64,000 nt of DNA from Pedobacter cryoconitis (GTDB lineage: Bacteria; Bacteroidota; Bacteroidia; Sphingobacteriales; Sphingobacteriaceae): the NCBI RefSeq assembly GCF_003259615.1, contig NZ_QLLR01000019.1:46578-110577 (forward strand), read 5' to 3'. A model generated the notes under the pieces. The model saw nothing but the letters and a program-made list of their open reading frames with translations, was not told the DNA's origin and searched no databases. The stretch's first letter is position 1. Every line of letters begins with the position of its first letter. Shown here one piece after another: positions 1 through 8,312 of this stretch. A program made the translations under genes and the position numbers.

Positions 1-132
1 TTGTCTACTACTAATCTGTCTGTTAGTGAAATTGCTTATGAATTAGGATTCGAACACTTACAATCGTTTAGTAAATTGTTCAAAGCTAAAACCAGGCAAT
101 CGCCAATGGGTTTCAGGGCATCTTTTAATTGA
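1..132 (+). CDS. AraC-family regulator, C-terminal fragment (cut by window start)
   Basis: The first 43 codons are open and end with TGA at 130-132. The peptide contains VSEIAYELGFEHLQSFSKLFK followed by a PMGFR-like end, which is the second helix-turn-helix and C-terminus of an AraC/XylS DNA-binding domain. The start lies outside the window, so nothing can be said of its sensor domain. It precedes an aldo-keto reductase gene by about 100 bp and could regulate it, but a second AraC gene directly follows that reductase and is an equally good candidate. Confidence 0.8.
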   Translation: MSTTNLSVSEIAYELGFEHLQSFSKLFKAKTRQSPMGFRASFN

Positions 133-235
133 TCAAAATCGTTTGGCCATCAGGATTTGTTCTTTGAGCCGTATAGGCAAACTCTTTGAGCCGTGGAAGC
201 AACTTTTATGTGTTTTCAAGTTTGATCTTTATAGG

Positions 236-1207
236 ATGAAAAACATCACAAAAATTCAGTTGGGTCAAAACGGCCCGTTTGTTTCTAAACTTGGTTTAGG
301 CTGTATGCGTATGTCTGCTATCTGGGGCAGTTCTACACCTGAGGAAACAGAAAGTATCGCTACGATTCATGAAGCCTTGGATAGTGGTATTAATTTTTTA
401 AACACCGGAGATTTTTACGGTGCTGGTCATAATGAAATGTTGATAGGTAAAGCCATTAAAGGAAGGCGTGAGGATGCCTTTATCAGTGTAAAATTCGGTG
501 CCATCTTTCACAACGGTCAGCCACTGGGATTGGATCTGCGGCCTATCGCTATCAAGAATTTCATAAACTACTCTCTGACCCGTTTGGGTATTGAAACCAT
601 TGACCTCTACCAGCCTTGCAGGATGGATAACAGCGTTCCGGTGGAAGACATTATTGGAACGGTGGCCGACCTGATTAAAGAAGGTAAAGTTCGTCACATC
701 GGCGTATCGGAAATTACGGCTGATCAACTTCGTAAAGCCAACAGCATTCACCCCATAAGTGCGCTGGAGATTGGCTATTCGCTGGCCGACCGTCAAATAG
801 AGAGCGAACTGCTTCCAGCAGCAAAAGAGTTAGGTATTGCTGTAGTGGCCTTCGCCAATACTGCCGAAGGCTTATTAACAGGTGAAATGAAAGCGCCGCT
901 TGCAGCAAAAGATTACCGTAACCATTTCTCTCGTTTTCAAGGTGAAAACCTAATTCATAACCTGGAAAAAGTAAAAGTCTTGAAGCAAATAGCCAGCAAT
1001 AAAGGTTGTACGCCAACACAGGTTGCTATCGCCTGGGTGAAGGAACAAGGAGATCATATAATGCCTTTAGTCAGCATGAGCCGCAGGTCACGCTTGCCAG
1101 AAAATATTGCAGCGATGGATATTGTATTTACGCCGGAAGAAATGAACATCTTAAACACTACATTTACAATAGGCGCTATACATGGCGGCACTTACTTACA
1201 ACGCTAA
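236..1207 (+). CDS. aldo-keto reductase with altered catalytic tetrad
   Basis: A 323-residue protein of the aldo/keto reductase TIM-barrel superfamily, normally NADPH-dependent carbonyl reductases of the cytoplasm. I chose ATG 236 (KNITKIQLGQNGPFVSKLGLG begins the barrel); the frame is open upstream to a TTG at 143 but that part has no family similarity. The active-site segment reads FLNTGDFYGAGHNE, so the usual catalytic Asp is Asn56, while Tyr61 and Lys86 (SVKFG) are kept. The usual His/Ala position in LYQPCRMD is Cys128. NADPH-binding C-terminal elements (LVSMSRRSRL) are recognisable. The stop codon directly abuts the ATG of an AraC regulator, so the two are co-transcribed. Enzymatic activity is doubtful because of the Asp to Asn change; the substrate is unknown. 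Confidence 0.85.
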   Translation: MKNITKIQLGQNGPFVSKLGLGCMRMSAIWGSSTPEETESIATIHEALDSGINFLNTGDFYGAGHNEMLIGKAIKGRREDAFISVKFGAIFHNGQPLGLDLRPIAIKNFINYSLTRLGIETIDLYQPCRMDNSVPVEDIIGTVADLIKEGKVRHIGVSEITADQLRKANSIHPISALEIGYSLADRQIESELLPAAKELGIAVVAFANTAEGLLTGEMKAPLAAKDYRNHFSRFQGENLIHNLEKVKVLKQIASNKGCTPTQVAIAWVKEQGDHIMPLVSMSRRSRLPENIAAMDIVFTPEEMNILNTTFTIGAIHGGTYLQR

Positions 1208-2035
1208 ATGACCAGTCCAGCAGAAATTCTCCCCGGTGTGATCTTCTATTCTTACCTCTCTGCTGAGCGGAAAGAGAAAGTATGTTTATGGAATCACCAT
1301 ACCTTGGTACTGCAGGTTTCAGGACAGTTTATTTTGGAAACCTCCGTACAAAAGATTTCGATGAATGGAGGAGAAATGCTGCTGATCGGTAAAAATCAGC
1401 TGGGTACGCTTACCAAAACTCCAGTACCCGGGGGGAACTATGAAACAATCGTCATATCCCTGCAGGAGGATTTGTTGCGTAAGATTGTGTTAGAAGAAAA
1501 GCTCGAAGCAGATCAGAAATATATCGGTCCGCCAAATATCTTAATTCCATCTAATGAATTCCTGCAGGGGTATTTTCAGTCTATTGTACCATATGCACGA
1601 AGTTCAGGGGCAACCATGACAGATGCAATGGGCATCCTGAAAGTGAAAGAAGGAGTTAAATTGCTGCTACTTGCCGTCCCGGGACTTCGTAACTTTTTAT
1701 TCGATTTTTCAGAACCTCATAAGATCGATTTGGAAAGGTTTATGCTGAGTAACTTTCATTTTAACGTCCCTGTTGAAAAATTTGCGCAGCTGACTGGTCG
1801 CAGCCTGGCAGCTTTCAAACGTGACTTCCGAAAAACCTTTGGCTCACCGCCACGTCACTGGCTGCAGGACAAGCGGCTGACCGAAGCGAAGCACCTCATC
1901 CAGACGAAACACCAGAAGCCTTCAGCTATTTATCTTGACCTGGGCTTTGAAAGCCTGTCACACTTCTCACATTCTTTCAAGAAGAAGTTCGGCGCAGCAC
2001 CTACTGAACTTAGCTATGATCTTACCCCCTTTTAG
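1208..2035 (+). CDS. AraC-family transcriptional regulator
   Basis: A 275-residue regulator. The N-terminal about 165 residues form a divergent sensor/cupin-like region (GQFILETSV, GGEMLLIGKNQ). The C-terminus is the double helix-turn-helix of AraC/XylS proteins (LTGRSLAAFKRDFRKTFG, IYLDLGFESLSHFSHSFKK). Its ATG starts at the base after the stop of the aldo-keto reductase gene, indicating translational coupling. It is clearly paralogous to the AraC gene at 4310-5092: both share the FDF..P..IDLE stretch and the same recognition-helix pattern, so they may read related DNA sites. The ligand is unknown. Confidence 0.9.
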   Translation: MTSPAEILPGVIFYSYLSAERKEKVCLWNHHTLVLQVSGQFILETSVQKISMNGGEMLLIGKNQLGTLTKTPVPGGNYETIVISLQEDLLRKIVLEEKLEADQKYIGPPNILIPSNEFLQGYFQSIVPYARSSGATMTDAMGILKVKEGVKLLLLAVPGLRNFLFDFSEPHKIDLERFMLSNFHFNVPVEKFAQLTGRSLAAFKRDFRKTFGSPPRHWLQDKRLTEAKHLIQTKHQKPSAIYLDLGFESLSHFSHSFKKKFGAAPTELSYDLTPF

Positions 2036-2060
2036 TCAGAAGATCTATTCAACATACCAG

Positions 2061-3137
2061 TTATTTTGATGGGATGAGCGCTGCGGCACGCAATTGCTCA
2101 AAAAGATCGTAAAAAGTTTCCTCTGTATTTTGAAAAAGAGTAAACCCCAGCTTTCTGCTTTTTGACATATCAGTCATTACCTCAATCGGTCTGCCCAGAT
2201 CAAGATCGGTATGCCATGCTGTAGACAAGCGACTTAAGTCTGTTTCTTTTAAATGATATTTTTCAGCAATTTCCTGCCAAATTCCAGCATCGTTCTGCAT
2301 TTCCTGCTCCAGCGACTGGATTGAACTGCCAAAACCTACCGGCTCTACTCCAAAATATGCTGCTAAACGTTTCCATAGCCAATTCCACCTGAATACATCC
2401 CCGTTTACCACATTAAATGCCTCATTGCGGGCTGCGTCAGTTGTGGAAGCCCATATCAAGTGTGCTGCTAATAACCTTGCATCAGTAACATCAGACAAGC
2501 CATTCCATTGTGCTGCAGATCCGGGCCATATAAATGGACGGCCGGTTTCCTTGCAAATTGTAGCATACACTGCCAGTGTAGTTCCCATATTCATGGCATT
2601 ACCAACAGCTTTACCAATTACAGTATGCGGTCTGTGGATGCTCCAGGTAAAACCATCACGTTCTGCTGCAGCATATACTTCATCTTCCTGCGCATAGTAA
2701 AAATTCTCAACATCCAATCTCGGATGTTCTTCTCTCACAGGTGTCAGCGGTAAAAATCCTTCTTTCGCATAAGCTTCAAATGGGCCCAGGTAATGCTTTA
2801 ATCCAGTTACCAATGCAACATGTTCAACAGATTTTTTCTCTGATAAAACAGTTAACAAATTACGGATCATCAGGCTGTTTACCCTGATATTTTCAGCTTC
2901 TGTGTCGTTACGCATCCAGGTAGTAATATAGACATGCGTAGGTTTAATAACAGTCAATGCCGATTTAAGACTGTCTGCATTTAAAAGATCTGCGGCCACT
3001 GGCTTCAAACCCTTAACTTCAAGGTTTGGTGTGCGGGCTAAACCGTAAGTTTCCCATCCTTCAGAAATCAGCTTTTCGGCCAGATTAATCCCTGTTATAC
3101 CGCTTGCTCCTACTACCAATGCTACTTTATTTTTCAT
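2061..3137 (-). CDS. PRISE-like NAD(P)-dependent SDR reductase
   Basis: A 358-residue atypical/extended short-chain dehydrogenase. The N-terminus carries the Rossmann motif VVGASGITGINLAEKL. VTGLKHYLGPF supplies the family's conserved Lys, and NFYYAQEDEV supplies its Tyr (fyY..ED). These mark the progesterone 5-beta-reductase/iridoid synthase (PRISE) group, which reduces activated enones. The length is normal for the group. The gene is single, convergent with the AraC gene, and has a long upstream region with a candidate -7 box (3177-3184) and alternating TTGAT/ATCAA half-sites (3208-3244). The physiological substrate cannot be told from sequence. Confidence 0.85.
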   Translation of the reverse strand: MKNKVALVVGASGITGINLAEKLISEGWETYGLARTPNLEVKGLKPVAADLLNADSLKSALTVIKPTHVYITTWMRNDTEAENIRVNSLMIRNLLTVLSEKKSVEHVALVTGLKHYLGPFEAYAKEGFLPLTPVREEHPRLDVENFYYAQEDEVYAAAERDGFTWSIHRPHTVIGKAVGNAMNMGTTLAVYATICKETGRPFIWPGSAAQWNGLSDVTDARLLAAHLIWASTTDAARNEAFNVVNGDVFRWNWLWKRLAAYFGVEPVGFGSSIQSLEQEMQNDAGIWQEIAEKYHLKETDLSRLSTAWHTDLDLGRPIEVMTDMSKSRKLGFTLFQNTEETFYDLFEQLRAAALIPSK

Positions 3138-3176
3138 GCTCTTATAATTCTAAATCAATACTTTCTATATGTGTAA

Positions 3177-3184
3177 CAAAGGTA
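3177..3184 (-). promoter_or_regulatory. candidate Bacteroidota -7 promoter box of the PRISE gene
   Basis: Read on the minus strand this is TACCTTTG, an exact match to the Bacteroidota -7 consensus TAnnTTTG, about 40 bases upstream of the start codon at 3137. No good -33 TTTG box is visible at the usual spacing, so this is a motif match only. Confidence 0.4.
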
Positions 3185-3207
3185 TCGGTACCTGCTCAAT
3201 CGTCTGT

Positions 3208-3244
3208 TGACTTAAATCAAGTAATACACTTGATCTGTATCAAG
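3208..3244. promoter_or_regulatory. operator-like cluster of alternating half-sites
   Basis: Within 37 bases four alternating half-sites appear: TTGA, then ATCAAGT (3216-3222), ACTTGAT (3228-3234) and ATCAAG (3239-3244). The central pair is a perfect 7-bp inverted repeat with a 5-bp spacer, and each neighbour pair is itself an inverted repeat. It sits just upstream of the candidate -7 box of the PRISE gene, where an activator or repressor dimer pair could bind. The protein that binds is unknown. Confidence 0.45.
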
Positions 3245-3329
3245 AGTTATAAATGAGTTTCGCTTACAGATCAGGATAAAGAAATAATAAAAACGTTTGG
3301 TGATAGCGTTATCAAAACATAACACATGA

Positions 3330-4238
3330 TCATATATCAATTTCAGTTTTAAATACGACTATAGCATTACCTTTTATCTTAATCAGTGCAGGTAAGCCGT
3401 TTTCAATTTTAACGCTGACATTGATCACCCCTGGTCTGTTTATTTGCGCTCCTTGTTTACTGTTGAATTCGAACAGGTCACCCTTAAAATCAACGATTTT
3501 ATGCTGAATAAGGTACCCGCCTAACGGACCGTTCGCATTACCGGTAACCGGGTCTTCATTGATTCCGATTGCCGGAGCAAACATCCTTCCATGTGTTAAT
3601 ATATCATCATCATCCGAGTCAAACGTGAATACAAAATATCCATTGCAATTCACCTGTTTACTTAATGCAGTCAAACTACTGTAATCTGGATTCAAGCTGT
3701 TGAGTTTTTCCCTGCTCTTTATCCCAATCATAACTTTTGAATGTCCTGTAGAAGCAATCTGAACCGGGCATCTTTCATCCGTATCAGAATAATCAAGACC
3801 TAAAGCGGTTAATATCTGTTGAGTCGTTGTCGGATCAAATGCAGCACTAAGTTCAAATTTACCCTGGGTCATGATGACTTGGTAATCTTCATTTTCCTTA
3901 ACTATTTCGAAAGGAAGCGTACCAATCTGGGTTTTAAATCTTAAAATACAAGAATCTAAATCGTGTTCAACAGCTTTTGCATACATCGCAGCAATTGTTG
4001 CATGCCCGCAAATCGGGACTTCAGCTGTTGGTGTAAAATATCTGACTAAGCCATCAGAATCATTGTCCTCAGGAGAGAAAAGGAAAGCCGTTTCAGAATT
4101 GTTTAACTCTCTTGCGATCTGCTGCATTTGGATAACATTCAAACCATCGGCATTGACAACTACTCCTGCCGGATTTCCGCTAAATCTCTCTTTGGTGAAA
4201 GCGTCTATTTGATATATTTTAAAAGTTTTCATAATCAT
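3330..4238 (-). CDS. PhzF-family isomerase-like protein
   Basis: A 302-residue protein of the PhzF/diaminopimelate-epimerase fold. The N-terminal half has QIDAFTKERFSGNPAGVVV and LNNSETAFLF (the Glu of this segment is the family acid/base residue). The FTPTAEVPICGHATIAA block is the family signature, and the C-terminal half has EDPVTGNANGPLGGYL. Members isomerise small aromatic or amino-acid-like acids; the substrate here is unknown and no phenazine genes are nearby. Two starts are possible (4238 MIMKTF or 4232 MKTF). A TATATTTG box on the minus strand (4298-4305) suggests its own promoter. Confidence 0.9.
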   Translation of the reverse strand: MIMKTFKIYQIDAFTKERFSGNPAGVVVNADGLNVIQMQQIARELNNSETAFLFSPEDNDSDGLVRYFTPTAEVPICGHATIAAMYAKAVEHDLDSCILRFKTQIGTLPFEIVKENEDYQVIMTQGKFELSAAFDPTTTQQILTALGLDYSDTDERCPVQIASTGHSKVMIGIKSREKLNSLNPDYSSLTALSKQVNCNGYFVFTFDSDDDDILTHGRMFAPAIGINEDPVTGNANGPLGGYLIQHKIVDFKGDLFEFNSKQGAQINRPGVINVSVKIENGLPALIKIKGNAIVVFKTEIDI

Positions 4239-4297
4239 TTCAGGTTATTTGAGTTTCTGCCTCAATAAATACTGGTGCTATAAAGCTAATCAGATTT

Positions 4298-4305
4298 CAA
4301 ATATA
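4298..4305 (-). promoter_or_regulatory. candidate -7 promoter box of the PhzF-like gene
   Basis: On the minus strand the sequence is TATATTTG, an exact TAnnTTTG match, 60 bases upstream of the PhzF-like start and just past the stop of the upstream AraC gene. It suggests the PhzF-like gene has its own transcript rather than relying on read-through. No -33 box was recognised. Confidence 0.4.
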
Positions 4306-4309
4306 TCCT

Positions 4310-5092
4310 TTACTGCCCGAGCGTTGTTGCAGTATAACCGAAATGTCTTTTAAATGCGAAAGAAAAATGAGACAAATCCTCAAAGCCTAAATCAAGATAA
4401 ATCTCACTGGATGCTTTTTTCTCCTTTTCAATAAGAAAGTGTGCTTCTTGTAATCGCCTTTGTATGAGCCAGCGATTAGGTGTTTGTTTAAATATATCTT
4501 TAAAATCTCTTTTAAATGCGGATAGACTTCTTCCGGTCAGATAAGCCAGTCGCTCCAGGCTGACGTTAAACTTGTAATGTTGCTGCATATAAGCTTCCAG
4601 GTCGATTCTGCCAGGCTTTCCAAAGTCAAAGAATAAGTTGGCCAGCGCGGGTTGCATCACCAGCAAGGTTTGCAGGAATTCTTCTCTGATCTGGTCTGTA
4701 TGCTGTACAGTTGATTCCTGACTTTCATATAGAGGCAGCTGGTTACAGATAAAATCTTTAATGAGCACCGAACTATCTAAAGGAATAAAAATATCAGAGA
4801 CAAAATATGCAGCTGTTGAAACGCCATATTTCTTTTGATACTTTCTAAGAAACTCTTCATCGAGTATGATTACTACTTTTTCAAACTCATTCTGGTCTTT
4901 TTGCTTGTTGTATCTTGCCAATCTGTTTTTGCGGACGATACAACATTCTCCAGGTTCTATTTTCGTATGTTTTGTACCATCATAACCATTCATTTTACCT
5001 TTAATTATAAAGATGAAAATGTGTTCCGGCACAAATTGTTCCGGTGAAATCTGCGGGCCCAGATAGCAGGATGTTATTTCTGTAATCTTCAT
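4310..5092 (-). CDS. AraC-family transcriptional regulator
   Basis: A 260-residue AraC/XylS-type regulator. Residues 1-165 are a divergent sensor region (GPQISPEQFVPEHIFIFIIKG). The C-terminal double helix-turn-helix reads LTGRSLSAFKRDFKDIFKQTP and IYLDLGFEDLSHFSFAFKRHFG. It lies 7 bp behind the metallo-hydrolase gene, so it is probably the last gene of the operon 7153-4310 (epimerase remnant, TIP30-like, metallo-hydrolase, AraC). It is the closest paralogue in the window of the regulator at 1208-2035. Likely it controls its own operon or the adjacent PhzF-like gene; this is inferred from position only. Confidence 0.9.
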   Translation of the reverse strand: MKITEITSCYLGPQISPEQFVPEHIFIFIIKGKMNGYDGTKHTKIEPGECCIVRKNRLARYNKQKDQNEFEKVVIILDEEFLRKYQKKYGVSTAAYFVSDIFIPLDSSVLIKDFICNQLPLYESQESTVQHTDQIREEFLQTLLVMQPALANLFFDFGKPGRIDLEAYMQQHYKFNVSLERLAYLTGRSLSAFKRDFKDIFKQTPNRWLIQRRLQEAHFLIEKEKKASSEIYLDLGFEDLSHFSFAFKRHFGYTATTLGQ

Positions 5093-5099
5093 AGTAATG

Positions 5100-6230
5100 T
5101 TAATTTACAGTTTTCCACCACTTTGTAAATACCTGTGCAGGATCATTCAGATGTACAACTTCTCCGATCATAGGGGTAGCCAGATGATAAGGTTTATTGC
5201 TTGAAAATTCTGTTATTTTATTCAGCGGTTCATTCCAGGGATGATTTGCCAGTGTAAATTTAGAATGATGGACAGGCAGCATATTCTTAGCCTTTAATTG
5301 TACTGTTGCCTGCGCCACTTCTTCCGGTAATTCATGTACAGATTGCCACGCCTTATTGTATTGTCCGCATTCCATAATTGCCCAGTCAATTGTCCCGTAT
5401 TTCTTACCAATTTCAGCAAAACGATTATCATAACCACCATCACCGCTATAATAGATTTTCAGGGTTGGAGATTGGATTAAAAAAGATAACCATAATGCTT
5501 TGCTTTGTGTAAATCCCCGGCCACAGTCGTGATGTGTGGATTCCGTAAAAATGGTATAACCCGGTGCAACTTCCACTTTTTCATACCAGTCCTTTTCTAT
5601 AATTTGTTCAGGCGAATAACCCCAATGTTCAAAATGTGCGCCGACACCCAATCCGCAAACTACATGTTTTACCTTGTTTTTTAAGGCGATTATTGTTTCA
5701 TAGTTTAAATGATCATAATGATCGTGAGAAATTAACAAATAATCAATTTCCGGCATTTCAGCTGCGGTGTAAATATCACTTCCTTTGTAAGCCTTAACCG
5801 AACCGGGAACAGGAGAGGCAGCCCCACTAAATACCGGATCTGCTAAAAACCTTTTTCCATCCAGCTGCATATAAAAAGAAGAATGTCCAAACCAGACAAT
5901 CAGGTTACTATCAACAGGTAAGTTTTTTAAATCAGTTTTTACCGAAGGCAGAGAATCAACAGGGCTGCGGTCAGGGTATTTTATGAAAAGCGTTTTATAT
6001 AATTCTCCCAATATGGAATGTCCTTCCGTCAGCGTTGGTCTTTCTATCAAATTTCGAAAAGTACCATCTTTATAATGCGCTGATTTTTCAATTCTTGCTA
6101 AGCGTTCTCCAGCTGGCAATTTCCCGAATTTAGCCTGGCGCATATAAAAAAATGTAAGGATTGCTGTTAATACGATCAGCACTAAAAGTATCTGCATGGT
6201 CCGCTTTAGGATTTTAAAGATTTTCTTCAT
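5100..6230 (-). CDS. membrane-anchored MBL-fold metallo-hydrolase (NAPE-PLD/UlaG-like)
   Basis: A 376-residue metallo-beta-lactamase-fold hydrolase. I start it at 6230 (MKKIFKILKRTMQ), 5 bases after the stop of the upstream gene; a longer frame reaches 6305 but would overlap that gene. One N-terminal transmembrane helix (ILLVLIVLTAILTFFYM) anchors it. The metal site is complete: LISHDHYDHLNY (HxHxDH), THHDCGRGF, YSGDGGYDNRF and PVHHSKFTLANHPWNEP. The pattern around NHPWNEP matches the N-acyl-phosphatidylethanolamine phospholipase D-like branch. It probably acts on a lipid-like phosphodiester at the envelope, but the substrate is not determined. Confidence 0.9.
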   Translation of the reverse strand: MKKIFKILKRTMQILLVLIVLTAILTFFYMRQAKFGKLPAGERLARIEKSAHYKDGTFRNLIERPTLTEGHSILGELYKTLFIKYPDRSPVDSLPSVKTDLKNLPVDSNLIVWFGHSSFYMQLDGKRFLADPVFSGAASPVPGSVKAYKGSDIYTAAEMPEIDYLLISHDHYDHLNYETIIALKNKVKHVVCGLGVGAHFEHWGYSPEQIIEKDWYEKVEVAPGYTIFTESTHHDCGRGFTQSKALWLSFLIQSPTLKIYYSGDGGYDNRFAEIGKKYGTIDWAIMECGQYNKAWQSVHELPEEVAQATVQLKAKNMLPVHHSKFTLANHPWNEPLNKITEFSSNKPYHLATPMIGEVVHLNDPAQVFTKWWKTVN

Positions 6231-6234
6231 CAAC

Positions 6235-6882
6235 CTATCCTTTGGCCAGTTTTTTAATATCACTGATTTCCAGAACTTGTTTTGCATAACCATTACGTAC
6301 TGCATTAATCATGGCTTGCCCCAATTCATTCAAACTGATGACGCTTTCAGGTGAAAAAACGCGGATGATACTGACGATAATTACATAGAGCATTTTAGCA
6401 TTTTTCTGCCCTTTTACGGGTGACATGCCACCCGGACGAAAATTATATTGCCCTTTAAAAGGCAACTTCATCAAATCGTTTTCAGTTTTACCTTTTACCC
6501 TTGCCCACATCGTTTTGCCTTTCTCTGTGCTGTCGGTACTTGTCCCTGTGATGTAATTGAAGACCATAGCCGGATTAATCGCTGCCAATGTTTTAGCAAA
6601 TTGCATGGTGGTATTGTAGGTGATCACTGTATATTTTTCTTCATTCATACCTAAAGAGCTAATACCTGCACAGAAAAAGCAAGCATCATAACCTTTTAAT
6701 GAATTACTAAATTCCTCTATTTTCAAAAAATCAGGAACCAGTAATTCCTTTAATTTTGGATGTACAATGTCTAAATGTTTTCTATTGACCATCAATATTT
6801 CTGTAATGGTATTATTTTGCAGGCACTCTAATAGAACACCCTGACCCGCCATACCAGTGGCTCCTGTTAATATTATCTTCAT
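6235..6882 (-). CDS. TIP30/HTATIP2-like NAD(P)-binding protein
   Basis: A 215-residue atypical SDR with an N-terminal Rossmann motif IILTGATGMAGQGVLLECL and a downstream FCAGISSLGM segment. The length and the NFRPGGMSP motif fit the HTATIP2/TIP30-like group, which binds NADPH. The catalytic YxxxK motif is not obvious, so a redox role is uncertain. Its ATG overlaps the TGA of the broken epimerase gene upstream (ATGA), and the metallo-hydrolase starts 5 bp after its stop. The genes therefore form one operon. Confidence 0.8.
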   Translation of the reverse strand: MKIILTGATGMAGQGVLLECLQNNTITEILMVNRKHLDIVHPKLKELLVPDFLKIEEFSNSLKGYDACFFCAGISSLGMNEEKYTVITYNTTMQFAKTLAAINPAMVFNYITGTSTDSTEKGKTMWARVKGKTENDLMKLPFKGQYNFRPGGMSPVKGQKNAKMLYVIIVSIIRVFSPESVISLNELGQAMINAVRNGYAKQVLEISDIKKLAKG

Positions 6883-7153
6883 AAATTATATTTTAATAAA
6901 CTTTTTGCTGTTGCCAGTATCGTTTCCTCATTGGATTTTAGTTGCCAATCCAGAAGTTTCCTTGCTTTTTCGTTGCTTGCATTGCGGTTGATGCCCGGCA
7001 TTGGTGCAATTGATTTTCGTCTTTCCGGTTTAATGAACGAAGCTTAGTTTTTACCTGGTAACTTTTTTGCAACAGCTGATGGATAGCATGAATGCCAACA
7101 AAGCCCGTACCACCTGTTACTAAAACTAATGTTTGATTGTTTTCCTTTATCAT
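6879..7153 (-). pseudogene. NAD-dependent epimerase remnant (internal deletion plus frameshift)
   Basis: The 5' end encodes MIKENNQTLVLVTGGTGFVG, a classic extended-SDR Rossmann start, continuing to about LRSLNRKDE. After that, the reading frame shifts. In the next frame the sequence reads RKSIAPMPGINRNASNEKAR and then KLLDWQLKSNEETILATAKS, which is the typical C-terminal end of NAD-dependent epimerases. About 250 residues of the middle are missing, so an internal deletion has fused the two ends out of frame. The C-terminal frame still ends in a TGA that overlaps the ATG of the next gene, which shows that the ancestral gene was in this operon. A catalytic product is not possible. Confidence 0.85.
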
Positions 7154-7245
7154 ATGATGAAATCAGGATACAAAGATGAGTAATAACAGGATTGCGTGCT
7201 TTGTTGAAAAGTCCAGACTTTAATTGTTGAGAAGCTCAATACTTA

Positions 7246-8247
7246 TCAGGGGCGACTGCTATGCTGCTCTTCATCAATAAAGGATTGCCGCGCAATTTTT
7301 GCAGTTTTATGATCACCTGTATGGCTCCATCCCGGTGGCATTATAATATAAAGTACTTTGTTTTTTAAGCCGGGTGCTGCAACAATATCTTTTCCTAAAC
7401 AAATGAATTCACCGAAATAAACATCCCACAGGCTATTGGGATTCATTTCCCTGGTGATACCATATTCGATTTTTATATCTGTTCTTTCATCCTGATAAGT
7501 ATTGAAAATCCGGTCCCATATATTCAGGAGGTTGCAGAAATTGGTATCCATGTATAATGGATTTTTTGCATGATGTACCCGGTGATGTGAAGGCGTGAGC
7601 AAAATATGATTTAAGAATCCCAGTCTTCCATCTTTAATCACGTTTTCTCCGATATGTATAAAGGACCCCCAGAAGCCATCGATGAACATAATGAAAAATA
7701 ATAAGGCTGGATTTACACCTAAAAGTATACAAATTGAAGTGCGGACTACATCCGCATAAGGTGCTTCTAAAAAGAAATGGGCAAAATTGACAGAGAGATT
7801 CATTTGCTGTGGTGCATGATGCGTAGAATGGAGGCACCATAAAATTCTGACTTTATGTGCTAAAGCATGGTAAACAAAATGCGAGAACTCCCAGATAATA
7901 TAACCGTAAATAAGCCAGTACCAAGTAAAGGTTGTAGTGAAAATAGCATGTTTTTCTAATATTCCAATACAGAATGCGACAGCAGCAATTGATATAAATC
8001 TAGAGATAAAGCGGTTTACCACAAACACAAAAAAGGGGATACGGTATTCATCTATTTTAAAACGTTTGTAAAAGAAAGCTCTTATTATTTCTAACAATAA
8101 AAGTACAGGTATGATCGGCGCAATGAGGTGTTGCATGCCTTCAAACGTTGATAGCGACCCGTAATCTCCGGTTTGTACCATTTTGACAAGACCGCCTATA
8201 CCAAAGAAACCAGTGAGTTCGTCGTAGAATGTTTGAAAGATGTTCAT
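7246..8247 (-). CDS. fatty acid hydroxylase / sterol desaturase superfamily protein
   Basis: A 333-residue integral membrane di-iron enzyme of the sterol desaturase/fatty acid hydroxylase superfamily. The histidine clusters are present in order: HFVYHALAHK, HSTHHAP and HHRVHHAKN. Several hydrophobic helices surround them (LIAPIIPVLLLLEIIRAFF, FISIAAVAFCIGIL, FTWYWLIYGYIIWEF). Family members insert oxygen into or desaturate lipid chains using O2 and an electron donor. It shares its strand with the TIM-barrel gene upstream (65 bp gap) and may be co-transcribed. The lipid substrate is unknown; the bacterial members are often alkylglycerol monooxygenase-like. Confidence 0.88.
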   Translation of the reverse strand: MNIFQTFYDELTGFFGIGGLVKMVQTGDYGSLSTFEGMQHLIAPIIPVLLLLEIIRAFFYKRFKIDEYRIPFFVFVVNRFISRFISIAAVAFCIGILEKHAIFTTTFTWYWLIYGYIIWEFSHFVYHALAHKVRILWCLHSTHHAPQQMNLSVNFAHFFLEAPYADVVRTSICILLGVNPALLFFIMFIDGFWGSFIHIGENVIKDGRLGFLNHILLTPSHHRVHHAKNPLYMDTNFCNLLNIWDRIFNTYQDERTDIKIEYGITREMNPNSLWDVYFGEFICLGKDIVAAPGLKNKVLYIIMPPGWSHTGDHKTAKIARQSFIDEEQHSSRP

Positions 8248-8312
8248 AAGCTGATTGGATTATTTTACAAGGGTTATAATTACATAAAATTTTTCTGCTG
8301 ATGCCAGGCGCT

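Noticed and set aside
398..1019. Minus-strand ORFs of 101-132 codons inside the aldo-keto reductase
   Set aside because: They lack any domain pattern and lie wholly within a gene with clear AKR motifs.
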